The notes under the pieces are model-generated. The model was not told the origin of the DNA. It made no database searches and saw nothing but the letters and a program-made list of their open reading frames with translations. The position numbers and the translations under genes are program-made. A stretch of DNA of 64,000 nucleotides from Phycisphaerae bacterium (lineage in GTDB: Bacteria; Planctomycetota; Phycisphaerae; UBA1845), in contig JAJDDQ010000070.1 of the NCBI GenBank assembly GCA_029260215.1, positions 1 to 64,000 on the forward strand, given 5' to 3'. Below, piece by piece: positions 1-8,226 of this stretch (its first letter is position 1; every line of letters starts with the position of its first letter).

Positions 1-883
1 CTTCATCACGTCTCCCGCTTTATCAACATGCTCTTGTCCCCTCCACGTTTCCGCTTCAGGTAAGCTGATTCATTTCGGAGCATCATCCTGAACTCCGGCT
101 GACTATGTCAGCAATTCCTACAACGCATTTCACGGCGCACCCTCTCGATGCATCCGGCTCTACGGGTCAGCAGCTTTGACGGTTGGTTAACTCCGTCCCC
201 TTTCAGTGGTTGGTGGCCACATTCCGGGTGCCGCTGCCCATTTCGATAACGTCAGACACGCGTTGTACGTTTCTGACAGCAGCGAAACAGTGTTTCGCCA
301 CCTTTATGGATATCACATTTCGGAATGCAAATCACGTTCTATCCGAGGTCCGGTAGGCACGGAATCGAGCCGCACACAGCGTTCCTGGAACGGCAATACG
401 TCGTTTGACTTTGGCCGAGCGAGTGTGCTACGGTCGAATTGGTCAAGGAGACTCGCAGGCAAGCGTCCACCCGGTCCTCGCTGTCGCGCAGGTAGCGACC
501 GTTTAGGCACATACGTTAGGTGGCCATCAACGACCTAGCGGTGGACGCAATCGCTTGAGCCCATGCCATGTGAAATGCCGGCGCTACGTCAGCATCTCAT
601 GTTCCGCGTTGCCCGTTCGATCGATTTCAGGCCCGCGTGGAGCCGCTTTGATGAGCCCTGGCGCCCATTTCCCAGCCAAACCGGGGGAAAAACCCCATTC
701 CCGAACCTTCCAGGGCCAGGCGTTGCACTGCCAGACACAATACGCTAGCATGGCTGTAAGCATGCGGTTGGGCTGCATGCTGAATCGTGGCCTCCTTTTC
801 CTCTGCTGGTTGGCGTAGAGCTTTCCATGGCCGCCGTGGTTCGGGTCGGGCTCTCAAGGTGCATTCTGTCGGAGGTCTTCGCT
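1..883. other. No recognisable gene
   Basis: Open frames here are short, arginine-rich or lack a ribosome-binding site, and none resembles a known family. They behave like shadows of each other. I see no RNA gene, transposase or CRISPR. The stretch ends just before a good GGAGG site (871-875) that serves the first lipoprotein ORF. It may be intergenic or decayed accessory DNA. Confidence 0.5.
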
Positions 884-1181
884 ATGCGACGTGCATCTTT
901 CCTGTGCTCCGTTCTTGGCATCACTATCTCTACGCAGTTCAGTTGTTCCATGCCCCTTCCCTGCGGATCAGGTTCAGAGCCTGCTGCAACGCAGTGGCGT
1001 GAGGAGCGAGGGACCGTCCCTCGCAGAAAGTCTCATGGCCGCTGGCTTCACGTCCGTCGGACCAATCGAACAAAACGGTGGAGTAACCACCAGAATACTC
1101 CTGACCGCAGATGGGACTCGTGGCGCGATTATCGTCTCCGAGGGAGGCAGCAGCGTCGTATGCGACACTACGACTCTGTAA
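884..1181 (+). pseudogene. Small lipoprotein-like ORF, apparent frameshift
   Basis: An ATG at 884 follows GGAGG by 8 nt and opens a signal-peptide-like N-terminus (hydrophobic run, then FSCS, a poor lipobox). Downstream in that frame the protein turns arginine-rich and shadow-like. The protein-like sequence (SLLQRSGVRSEG, LTADGTRGAIIVSEGG) lies one frame over and ends at TAA 1179-1181. A single frame change between about 945 and 1000 would join the two parts. A GTG at 891 could instead open the second frame, but it sits 15 nt from the Shine-Dalgarno. The next lipoprotein starts 13 nt after the stop with its own GGAG, so the two look co-transcribed. Function unknown. This could be a genuine pseudogene, programmed frameshifting or an assembly error. 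Confidence 0.4.
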
Positions 1182-1194
1182 TTGGAGATTCGTA

Positions 1195-3213
1195 ATGAAC
1201 GCCGTCGGAAAACCGAGACTCGACCCCAATGTTGCAAGTTCTTTGATCCGTCGAGGCCGGCGTAGAGGCTTTCTCCTGTCAGCGTCTGTCCTGCTCTGTC
1301 TGATGGGCTTACTCAACGGAGGATGCCCGAACATTGACAACGAAACCGATAGAACCACGCCCAGGATTACTAGCGCAATAACCCGTGACGGGGAAACGGC
1401 AATAATCGCGTCCCCGGCTAACGATTTCGTGGCTCTTGTTCGCTCAGAGTCTGTTGTCATGCTAGGTGACGATGGAGTGCGAATGTACTTTAGCGACGGA
1501 ACGACACTTCAGATTCGGCAAGTTGTCACCGGCTGCGACGACTATGATTTCCGCGACGACGTCGAAGGGGCCATTGAGGGTTTGCGTATCTGCACAACGC
1601 CGCTGCTGAAGACGCGCAAGGTAAACCCTGTTGATAATAAGCAAACCTATGCTATCCGTGTGGAGCCATCGCTTCCAACGAGGACCGCCTCGGATGAGTT
1701 CGGGATGCGGTCTATGCGCAATGATCGAAGTCACCCAGGTCTAGCTAGTGCCCCTCCAAAACTAGCTGGCATGTTGAAGGAAATTGAAGATTGCGTTCTC
1801 GACTTCTCTGACTTGGAGCCATACTTCGACTGCGTTGCCCAATCCTACCGGGACATGGCCGCCGGCCATCTCGAACGTTTGGCGAATGGCTTGGACGAGG
1901 CTGCGGACGATTTCGGAGGTGCTCTTGGTGATGTGCGGCAACGTGGCATAGATCTTGCGACGAACTGGACGCAGAACGTTGCTGATTTTCTCAGCGATGG
2001 GGAGATCGATCCAGTGAATCTCTTTGACCGTGCCTTGGGCAACGAAACCGTAACAGACCTCGTAGACGTCTATAGGCAGGGTGTCAACAGTTCGCCCTAC
2101 GAGTTTCAACCAGGCTCCACGTCCGGCACGCTCCGGGACTCCTCGTTACGGCAGGCAATCGAGGCCAACTTACGCCGGACCAACGACTCGACCATAACGA
2201 ATCCGACCAATGTGACCATCGATGATGTGTTCTGCAATCCGGGTACTGTCTTCGATCTGCCCAGCGGGACATGTAGATCACCGTTCGAATGCGTTCCAAT
2301 CTCGTGCAACCCAGGTTCTTCCTTCGATCTTGCCGCGTGCGATTGCGTTCCAGATCCCCGTAACTCCTGCCCGCCCGGGACAACGCTTAATGAAATCACC
2401 GGCGACTGCCGTACGCCAGATGGATGCGCCGCCGGAAGCGTGCTGGTCGAGAATCCCTTTGATCCGGGTGATGGTTTGGGATGTTGCCCACCTGGGCATA
2501 TCGCTGCTGGATTCGATGGAAACACGCTCTGCTGTCCGTCCGGCGAACCCTTCCGCCAACCCGATGGGCGCTGTACCGCAACGCCCGATGGCTGCCCACA
2601 AGGATTCACTCTGGGAAGCGACGGTGACTGCCGCAACGCGGAGGGATGCCCACCGGGGTTTCCGTTTCTTCTCAACGGGTTTTGCTTCTTGACTCCCAAC
2701 CCGTGTCCACCCGGCACCTCCGTATCTTCCACGGACGGATCATGTCAAACGCCGGAGGGGTGCCCCGGCAACCTCCCGTTTCTCGTCAACGGGTTTTGCT
2801 TCCCGACTCCCAACCCTTGCGTGTCCGGCACGTCTGTGTCTTCCGTGGACGGCTCATGTCGCACGCTGGACGGATGCCTAGCCACGTCCCCGTTTCTCTG
2901 GACCGACGGGCTTTGTCACGATTCCCCCCAATCGGGCAACGGTGGATCATGTGGTGACGGAGTCTGTGACACTTCGGCGGGAGAGCTGGACAGTTGCCCC
3001 GGCGATTGCCCAGCCGACTGTGGAGACGGCATCTGTAACGCCAGTGCGGGGGAGCAGCAATCCTGCCCGCAGGATTGTCCCCAAGTTCAGTGCTGTGTCG
3101 ATACAAATGGTTGTCCGTCCGAAGAACTCTTCTCGTGCCCAGGAGACTGCTGTTGTTGCTCCTCGGGGGCTCGATGCATTCGCCCACAGGGAGTTTGGAT
3201 ATGTGGGTTCTGA
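1195..3213 (+). CDS. Large cysteine-rich lipoprotein
   Basis: The protein is 672 residues with ATG at 1195, GGAG 8 nt upstream. The N-terminus has an arginine cluster, a hydrophobic segment (LLSASVLLCLMGLL) and a lipobox-like NGGC, so a secreted lipoprotein is predicted. Residues of about 50-350 are ordinary soluble sequence with no family I recognise. From about residue 340 there are imperfect cysteine repeats built on CPPGTSxSSxDGSC and GCPxxxPFLxNGFCF. The last 86 residues hold two CGDGxC...GE...CPxDC units followed by a CC...GDCCCC...WICG block, 18 cysteines in all. The same module ends the next gene. The CGDGxC repeat resembles metal-binding or disulfide-knotted surface repeats, but function is unknown. 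The following gene starts 75 nt later. Confidence 0.75.
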   Translation: MNAVGKPRLDPNVASSLIRRGRRRGFLLSASVLLCLMGLLNGGCPNIDNETDRTTPRITSAITRDGETAIIASPANDFVALVRSESVVMLGDDGVRMYFSDGTTLQIRQVVTGCDDYDFRDDVEGAIEGLRICTTPLLKTRKVNPVDNKQTYAIRVEPSLPTRTASDEFGMRSMRNDRSHPGLASAPPKLAGMLKEIEDCVLDFSDLEPYFDCVAQSYRDMAAGHLERLANGLDEAADDFGGALGDVRQRGIDLATNWTQNVADFLSDGEIDPVNLFDRALGNETVTDLVDVYRQGVNSSPYEFQPGSTSGTLRDSSLRQAIEANLRRTNDSTITNPTNVTIDDVFCNPGTVFDLPSGTCRSPFECVPISCNPGSSFDLAACDCVPDPRNSCPPGTTLNEITGDCRTPDGCAAGSVLVENPFDPGDGLGCCPPGHIAAGFDGNTLCCPSGEPFRQPDGRCTATPDGCPQGFTLGSDGDCRNAEGCPPGFPFLLNGFCFLTPNPCPPGTSVSSTDGSCQTPEGCPGNLPFLVNGFCFPTPNPCVSGTSVSSVDGSCRTLDGCLATSPFLWTDGLCHDSPQSGNGGSCGDGVCDTSAGELDSCPGDCPADCGDGICNASAGEQQSCPQDCPQVQCCVDTNGCPSEELFSCPGDCCCCSSGARCIRPQGVWICGF

Positions 3214-3288
3214 GTTCGCTGGAGAACGAACCAGCCGGGATCTAACCATCAACGGAGTAGCGTTAATGTTTTCAAAAGGAGCAGAAAT

Positions 3289-3912
3289 ATGAGTTGCAGC
3301 GTGGGAAACATAAGAACACAGCGCATTGTCTTTGCGGGGCTAGGCCTGTTCATAGTCGGCGGATGCTCCGATTTGGGGGCGGGATCCGGTTCAGGGACTG
3401 GCAGTCCGGCTGACCGGAATCCTGATGGGAGCTGCCCGGCAGGGCGAATACCGGCCATCAATGACCCCACTGTCTGCTGCCCGCCAAGCGCACCGCTGCA
3501 CCAAGGTTTCGGTTTTTGTAGCTTCACGGACCTCAACCCCGACAACTGCCCGCCTAATTCTACGTCGGATGGTTTCGGCACTTGCTTTTGCAACTCTGGC
3601 TTCGTCGTAAGTGGTTCACAATGCGTACGGGATGGCGGGAGTAGCAACTGTGGAGACGGCGTTTGCGATGGGTCATCTGGTGAACTAACGAACTGCCCAC
3701 AAGATTGTCCGGCTAACTGTGGTGATGGAGTCTGTAATGTGAGCGCAGGTGAACAGCGATCCTGTCCTCAGGACTGCCCCGAGGAGCAGTGTTGCGTTGA
3801 GACTAACGGCTGCCCGTCCGAAGAACTCTTCACTTGTCCTGGTGATTGTTGCTGCTGCGATAACGGAGCACGTTGTGTGCGACCGCAGGGTATTTGGGTT
3901 TGCGGGATATGA
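3289..3912 (+). CDS. Cysteine-rich lipoprotein, shares C-terminal module with upstream gene
   Basis: The protein is 207 residues. The start at 3289 follows AAGGAG. A hydrophobic stretch ends in a lipobox-like IVGGC, so an envelope lipoprotein is likely. The middle carries CPAGRIPAINDPTVCCPPSAP-type cysteine repeats. The last 86 residues match the upstream 672-residue lipoprotein with every one of 18 cysteines in register: two CGDGVC...GE...CPQDC units, then a CC..NGCPSEELF.CPGDCCCC block. Cysteine spacing is kept while the residues between drift, which points to disulfide or metal constraints. It is probably a shorter paralogue in the same transcription unit. Function unknown. Confidence 0.75.
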   Translation: MSCSVGNIRTQRIVFAGLGLFIVGGCSDLGAGSGSGTGSPADRNPDGSCPAGRIPAINDPTVCCPPSAPLHQGFGFCSFTDLNPDNCPPNSTSDGFGTCFCNSGFVVSGSQCVRDGGSSNCGDGVCDGSSGELTNCPQDCPANCGDGVCNVSAGEQRSCPQDCPEEQCCVETNGCPSEELFTCPGDCCCCDNGARCVRPQGIWVCGI

Positions 3913-3993
3913 AGCGGCCTTTCCCATGGTGAACGATCTGACCCGCGTGGCGAACGCAAGAATTACATCCGTTCTTCAGAGAGGACAATTGTA

Positions 3994-4305
3994 ATGCGAC
4001 GTGTATTGGGCTTGTTGTTGGTTTGCTGTTTGATTATCTCTTCAGCTTTCGGTTGTACTTCGCTGACCTCCCTCCCCGCATCATGCGATGGGCTAGCCTC
4101 ACTGTCTGCCGAGAATAGCGCTCGCGATTGTGACATCTTCGAAGATTCACAAGAGGGCTTGGATTGTGCCGAAGATGTGCTGTGCAGATTTCTTGAGCTA
4201 ACCGTGCAACAAATTGATGCGGGATGTGCTCCCGGAGAAGACACAGACGAACTACGTCAGACCGCGATAGACCGATTTGCCGAGCATGGTTGCAGCACGA
4301 GATGA
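3994..4305 (+). CDS. Small lipoprotein
   Basis: The protein is 103 residues with ATG at 3994 preceded by AGAGGA. The N-terminus is a classic lipoprotein signal: positively charged MRRVLG, a hydrophobic core, then AFGC as lipobox. The mature part is acidic with six further cysteines (SCDG, RDCD, LDCA, VLCR, GCAP, GCST), suited to disulfide pairing in the periplasm or at the surface. It is the last gene of the lipoprotein run. The next gene is on the other strand and ends in a terminator facing this one. Function unknown. Confidence 0.65.
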   Translation: MRRVLGLLLVCCLIISSAFGCTSLTSLPASCDGLASLSAENSARDCDIFEDSQEGLDCAEDVLCRFLELTVQQIDAGCAPGEDTDELRQTAIDRFAEHGCSTR

Positions 4306-4395
4306 TGTCAGTTCGCCTAATGTTGACCTTTGTCATGGGTCGACCAGGTTCTGAAGAATCGAAGCACCGGTTGAACCTGAGATGAAAACGAAAAG

Positions 4396-4420
4396 AGAGG
4401 CCCGGTGGTGCGTGGCCTCT
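4396..4420 (-). terminator. Rho-independent terminator of the DUF932-like gene
   Basis: A 7-bp stem (AGAGGCC / GGCCTCT) with an 11-nt loop lies 13 nt past the stop of the minus-strand DUF932-like gene. Read on the minus strand it is followed by CTTTTCGTTTTC. Confidence 0.55.
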
Positions 4421-4432
4421 GAACCTTGAGAA

Positions 4433-5083
4433 CTACTTGGCCAGCGACAGGAGTGCCGAGGCCTTCTGGTCCACTTCGCTTCGCTCGCCTGCGTTGGCGA
4501 GCTTTCCGGAGATGCGTGTGAGCGCATCCACGACCGCGAAGATGGTGAACGCCCCGTGGCTGCGTGCGACCTCCAGGGCTTCTTTCGCGAGCATTCGCGT
4601 GATGCCCTGCTTGGCCAGCACTTTGAGCACTTCATCGGAGTTCGACCCGAGCCGCGTTTCCATCGCCTTCTTGACGACTTGGACGAATCCGTCGCGACGT
4701 TCGTCGCGTTTCTCGACCAGCCGTGCGATGATGCCGCGAATGTCGGCCACCGACTCGTACACGTTGGCCGTGTGCTTGCGGCTGAAGTCCACGACCTCGA
4801 CCGCGTCCCAAACGATGTGGTTCACCGTGTCCTTACTGACGCCCGCCAACTTGCACAGTTGGCTAAAGCTCCAGTCCGTCATGCGGAAGCTGGTACCGCC
4901 GTTCAGCCGCAGGTCCAGCCGTCCCTGTTCGGGATGCGGCTTGAGAGCCTCCGGTTGCGGCCAGTGCTCCACCGACCGCTCCTTCTCGTCGTGGCAATGC
5001 TGCCAAAGCTCGACGAGCGATCCGAATCGTTCATCCGGCGAGCGCCGGAACAGCTCATCATGAGCACGTGTGAGTGTTTTCAT
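4433..5083 (-). CDS. DUF932-like protein lacking its middle
   Basis: The protein is 216 residues. The ATG at 5083 has AAAGGA about 10 nt upstream; an in-frame extension to 5149 is less likely. The N-terminus (HDELFRRSPDERFGSL, then DWSFSQLCKLAGVSKDTVN) resembles the start of DUF932 proteins of plasmids and phages. The C-terminus (RHTANV, VEKRDERRDGF, HGAFTIFAVVDALTRI, ADQ-like ALLSLAK) resembles their end. From memory, full members are roughly 150 residues longer in between, so this looks like an internal deletion or a minimal variant. DUF932 proteins are typical of mobile DNA and their role is poorly known. It sits alone on the minus strand at the left side of the recognisable element genes. 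Confidence 0.6.
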   Translation of the reverse strand: MKTLTRAHDELFRRSPDERFGSLVELWQHCHDEKERSVEHWPQPEALKPHPEQGRLDLRLNGGTSFRMTDWSFSQLCKLAGVSKDTVNHIVWDAVEVVDFSRKHTANVYESVADIRGIIARLVEKRDERRDGFVQVVKKAMETRLGSNSDEVLKVLAKQGITRMLAKEALEVARSHGAFTIFAVVDALTRISGKLANAGERSEVDQKASALLSLAK

Positions 5084-5376
5084 CGTTCGTTCCTTTCGTT
5101 TTGAACCGAGTTCAAGAAAAACCACGAGAGACAACCTTGGTTGCACCACCGGCCTCTCGGCCGCCCGCTGGGCACGAGCCCGGCAGGCCGACGAGGAGCC
5201 GCGTCACCGCTCGTCGTGAGCGGGACGGTCGCGATCGGTTGCCTGCAAGGGTTATGGCGTGACGGAGGCGCAGTGACGCATACGCGGTAGCGGGGAGCGC
5301 GTGGCGGGCCTCGGGCTTGCCGAGTGACGATCAAAAGCATATGATTTGCATACGTTAGCCAGGAGGCAAGCCAGCC

Positions 5377-5643
5377 ATGAGTCCACGCAATACCGGCATG
5401 AAAAAGAGCCGTTTCACGTTCTGGCTCCCCGACGAGACGCAGAAGCAGCTCAAGCGGCTGCAACTGGCCACCGGGAAGGAGTCGGTCGCTGACGTAATTC
5501 GTGACGCCATAAGCGTTTACAAGGAACTGCTCAAGGCCCGAGAGAATGATGTCGACCTGTACTTCCAAGACAGGAAGACGGGCGAAAGCGGCCGAATCTG
5601 GATCCTGCCGGGTCCGCCGCCGGTAAGCTCGCGTAGAAAATAG
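5377..5643 (+). CDS. Ribbon-helix-helix-like small protein
   Basis: The protein is 88 residues. The start follows AGGAGG at good spacing. Residues 9-50 (SRFTFWLPDETQKQLKRL, then ESVADVIRDAISVYKELL) fit a ribbon-helix-helix fold: a short beta strand that would enter the DNA groove, then two amphipathic helices. Such proteins are transcription repressors or antitoxins that act as dimers. The tail (DLYFQDRKTGESGRIWILPG) is unassigned. It is followed after 80 nt by a four-helix membrane protein and a small basic protein on the same strand, with a 14-bp palindrome between, so it may control that unit. It could be an antitoxin, but no toxin family is recognised next to it. Confidence 0.6.
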   Translation: MSPRNTGMKKSRFTFWLPDETQKQLKRLQLATGKESVADVIRDAISVYKELLKARENDVDLYFQDRKTGESGRIWILPGPPPVSSRRK

Positions 5644-5677
5644 ACTTTTTCTTTTTTTTTGGGTTGAATGTCACATG

Positions 5678-5691
5678 TAATATGCATATTA
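5678..5691. promoter_or_regulatory. 14-bp perfect palindrome, candidate operator
   Basis: TAATATGCATATTA is a perfect inverted repeat in the 80-nt gap between the RHH gene and the membrane-protein gene, just after a run of nine T. It lies upstream of the preferred membrane-protein start (5724). It is a plausible binding site for the RHH protein. Confidence 0.4.
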
Positions 5692-5723
5692 TCATACGTC
5701 ACGTGGTCCCCCGGGCGGGTGCC

Positions 5724-6284
5724 ATGACGGACGTGTCGGGACGCAACTTCGGCTTGCTCATCGCCTACGTCTTGCCGGGGTTCGTCTCGCTCTGCGGGAT
5801 GGCCGAGCTTTCGCCGGTCGTGAAAAGCTGGCTGGTGACGGGTTCGATGACGAATGACGCGGCCCCGACCGTCGGCGGCTTCTTGTACCTGACGCTGGCG
5901 TCGGTAGTCGCCGGACTGACGGCGAGCACGATTCGCTGGGCGGTGATTGACCGCATGCACCATGCGACCGGAATCGAAAAACCGAAGTGGAATGACTCCG
6001 TGTTGCAGGAGAAGTTGGATGCCTTCGAGGCGTTGGTTGAGAACCATTACCGCTACTACCAGTTCTACGCGAACATGGTCGTGGCACTCGTTCTGCTTCT
6101 TGCGGCACGACTCGCGGTTTCCGGCGGGTGCATCAGCCAGTTCGACTCGCTGGACGGCGGGCTATTGCTGATTGGATTGGTTTACTGGGCCGGTTCGCGT
6201 GATGCCTTGCGGCATTACTACACGCGGGCGGCGTTTCTCTTGGGAACACGTGAAGGAGTTGAGAACGATGACGAACGGACATGA
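5724..6284 (+). CDS. Four-helix membrane protein of unknown function
   Basis: The protein is 186 residues from ATG 5724 (MTDVSGRNFG); the frame stays open to an ATG at 5664, but that would put the palindrome inside the gene. Four hydrophobic segments are visible: GLLIAYVLPGFVSLCGM, FLYLTLASVVAGLTASTI, MVVALVLLLAARLAV and GGLLLIGLVYWAG. Between the second and third lies a charged helix with ENHYRYYQFYANM. No enzymatic motif is seen. The gene overlaps the next small gene by 17 nt, which suggests translational coupling. Together with the upstream RHH gene it could be a regulated membrane effector on the element, but this is inference. No family name can be given. Confidence 0.6.
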   Translation: MTDVSGRNFGLLIAYVLPGFVSLCGMAELSPVVKSWLVTGSMTNDAAPTVGGFLYLTLASVVAGLTASTIRWAVIDRMHHATGIEKPKWNDSVLQEKLDAFEALVENHYRYYQFYANMVVALVLLLAARLAVSGGCISQFDSLDGGLLLIGLVYWAGSRDALRHYYTRAAFLLGTREGVENDDERT

Positions 6285-6435
6285 TTCCGGTGGTGGCAGC
6301 GCTTCCTGCAGCCGCGATGTTCACGAAGACTCCCCGAAGTCGAAGAAGCGTCCGAAGGCTACTCGACCGGTGGTCAGGCGGGACGACAAGAAGGCTGATG
6401 CGGTGACCGCCCGAGCAAGCACGCCCGGCGAGTAG
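6268..6435 (+). CDS. Small basic protein coupled to the membrane protein
   Basis: The protein is 55 residues. The ATG at 6268 lies within the end of the membrane-protein gene and has GAAGGAG upstream. The sequence is hydrophilic and basic (KSKKRPKATRPVVRRDDKK) and probably disordered. It may be a nucleic-acid- or partner-binding peptide. The overlap and Shine-Dalgarno support it being translated. No homologue is known to me. Confidence 0.45.
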   Translation: MTNGHDSGGGSASCSRDVHEDSPKSKKRPKATRPVVRRDDKKADAVTARASTPGE

Positions 6436-6626
6436 TCCGGCGTTGTAACGGCCGCTGATTCGCACGCGAGATTTCGACGGCGACAGCCGTTCTGAAAATG
6501 GACAGGCCGTCCCCGAGGAGTAAACAAGCCAAAGGCTCGCATTCCCGAGAATGTCCCGAGCACGGGTGACGCTTCGCCGCTGAAGGAGATCGCAGTTTGC
6601 CGATTCGCCGCACTTCCCGCTTGAGC

Positions 6627-6776
6627 CTATCGGCTCAGCAAGAAGTGAAGTGCGGTGGCGGCTGCGATCACCAGCAGGAACCAAAGCGCGTACGCCCGCG
6701 CGTAGTACACGACCGGTGAGGAAGTGAGCCTTCGACGGCAGTTGAAGCACAATGATGGGTGACTAAGCCTGTCCAT
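6627..6776 (-). CDS. Small single-pass membrane protein
   Basis: The peptide is 49 residues. It begins with a cysteine pair in LCFNCRRR that could be half of a zinc knuckle, then ends in one transmembrane helix (YALWFLLVIAAATALHFLL). The preferred ATG is at 6776; the frame is open further upstream, but that part looks non-coding. The Shine-Dalgarno is weak. It lies 90 nt past the stop of the parA operon on the same strand and may be its last gene. Function unknown. Confidence 0.4.
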   Translation of the reverse strand: MDRLSHPSLCFNCRRRLTSSPVVYYARAYALWFLLVIAAATALHFLLSR

Positions 6777-6865
6777 GCCGCGAGCATAACACGGTTTTGG
6801 AATCTTACTCAAGTGTAGTTTGAGGCGGCGAGAGCCGTTGAACGTCGCAGGCTCGATCAAAGTGC

Positions 6866-7327
6866 TCAATCCTGTTCAAACGCCGGCAGTGTACGCATTG
6901 CAGCGATGAAGCTCGATGCGAGGGTATTCTCAAATCGCTCTCGCTCGGCCTCTCGACCCTTCGCGTTGCTAGGGAGCTTGAGCGGGCCCAATCGGTCCGC
7001 CTCACGTTCAATCGTTGGCATACCATGGGCGACGCCGCGAAGCACGGCTCGCATTACGTGGCTGTTGCTGAGCCGTGTGCCGGTTGCTTTCCGATAGACT
7101 TGCACCAGACGCGTCAGCGCTTCTTCGGCAGTCGGCGTAAGAACGAATTCCCGTTTGATTACGGCTGGTTGAGGAGGGCGGCTGTCGTGTGCAACAGGTT
7201 GAAGCTCGGTCGCGTCCAGCGCTTTCCTGCACGAATTCGCGGGCGACAGTGCTCGGGCAACGGCCCCCTGATCGAACAATCGGGCCACTGAACTCGTCGG
7301 AGGCTTGTTGTCGAGTGCTTTCGCCAT
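6866..7327 (-). CDS. RHH-type partner of ParA
   Basis: The protein is 153 residues. The start is ATG 7327, or GTG 7333 whose GTGA overlaps the parA stop. Residues 60-105 (REFVLTPTAEEALTRLVQVY, then LSNSHVMRAVLRGV) suggest a ribbon-helix-helix DNA-binding domain, flanked by a disordered N-terminus and an alpha-helical tail. ParA genes of small plasmids are commonly followed by such a centromere-binding RHH protein (ParG or omega type). The direct overlap with parA makes this the likely partition partner. It would bind a parS-like site, perhaps in the parA upstream region. Confidence 0.6.
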   Translation of the reverse strand: MAKALDNKPPTSSVARLFDQGAVARALSPANSCRKALDATELQPVAHDSRPPQPAVIKREFVLTPTAEEALTRLVQVYRKATGTRLSNSHVMRAVLRGVAHGMPTIEREADRLGPLKLPSNAKGREAERERFENTLASSFIAAMRTLPAFEQD

Positions 7328-7329
7328 CG

Positions 7330-8226
7330 TCACCCCATCGCCAAGGCAGCGTCCAGTTCATCGGCCACCACCACGGGAGCGACGGAAAGGCGCGGAAGTT
7401 CTTCCAGCTCGCCAGACAGATAGGCGTCGCGGTTCAGCACGCGATGCTCGACCTCTGCGGCAAGCTGCTTGTACTGCCTGGCAACACGGATGCGATCGTG
7501 TTTGGGCAACTGGAAAAGCGTCTTCCCCTTGCCGGACAGCATCGGAATGATCACTGCTTGAGAAATCACGGTGCTGAAGCGTCTTCCCGGCATGGCCTCG
7601 CTGACCACGGCATCGAGTTCTGCCTTCAAGCGCGTCGCCCGACCATCGACGTTGGTGAACACAATCCCGAGCACTTCCAGCTCTGGATTGCGCCTCGCTC
7701 GCACGTCTGCGATGTCGTTGAACGCCTCTGTCAATCCTCCAAGCGACAACGGATGCGGGAAAGCTGATAGAAGGAACCACTCCGACGACGCGTAGGCTGC
7801 GACCGTTGTAATGGCGGCGGCTGACGGTGGAGTATCAAGAAACACGAAGTCGTAGAGCTGTCTGGCCAGTGCCAGCGGTTGGTCCAGAATGCACGTCCGA
7901 TCGACGAACTTCGAGAGTACGACGTCCAGTTCCGAAAGCTGTGGCCTCGAAGGGACAAGGTGGACTCCCTTGGGCATGCCCTCTGTAATGGCAAGCGTCT
8001 GAACCGTTTCGTCCGTCGTCAGAAGCTCCAGCGATCCCGCGAAGCTGTTTTCCGGAACTCCCAGATGACGGGTTGCCCCGGCAGCCGGGTCCAGGTCAAC
8101 GATGAGGCACCGGTATCCGCGCAGCCCCAGCGCTGCGGCAATATGCACGCTGTTTGTTGTCTTGCCCGTGCCACCTTTCTGATTCCCAACGGCGATGACG
8201 ATTCCAAGTGGCGTGTTCTGTTTCAT
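7330..8226 (-). CDS. parA: ParA-type partition ATPase
   Basis: The protein is 298 residues. The ATG at 8226 is preceded by GGGAGGG. Residues 15-25 form the deviant Walker A motif NQKGGTGKTTN with the signature lysine K17. LIVDLDPAAGAT is the A' motif and DFVFLDTPPSAAAIT the Walker B region. There is no N-terminal DNA-binding extension, as in the short ParA class that pairs with RHH proteins. The ATPase would segregate or stabilise the element, together with the RHH protein encoded by the next, overlapping gene. An alternative is a chromosomal Soj-like role, but the neighbours (Rep-like protein, integrase) favour a mobile-element function. Confidence 0.85.
   Translation of the reverse strand: MKQNTPLGIVIAVGNQKGGTGKTTNSVHIAAALGLRGYRCLIVDLDPAAGATRHLGVPENSFAGSLELLTTDETVQTLAITEGMPKGVHLVPSRPQLSELDVVLSKFVDRTCILDQPLALARQLYDFVFLDTPPSAAAITTVAAYASSEWFLLSAFPHPLSLGGLTEAFNDIADVRARRNPELEVLGIVFTNVDGRATRLKAELDAVVSEAMPGRRFSTVISQAVIIPMLSGKGKTLFQLPKHDRIRVARQYKQLAAEVEHRVLNRDAYLSGELEELPRLSVAPVVVADELDAALAMG

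Noticed and set aside
129-168. Possible group II intron domain V on the minus strand near the left edge
   Set aside because: The GAGCCGGATGCATC...GGTGC part folds, but the 3' basal strand does not pair; too weak to call.
206-538. 110-codon plus-strand frame near the left edge
   Set aside because: No Shine-Dalgarno, no recognisable composition or family; overlaps other shadow frames.
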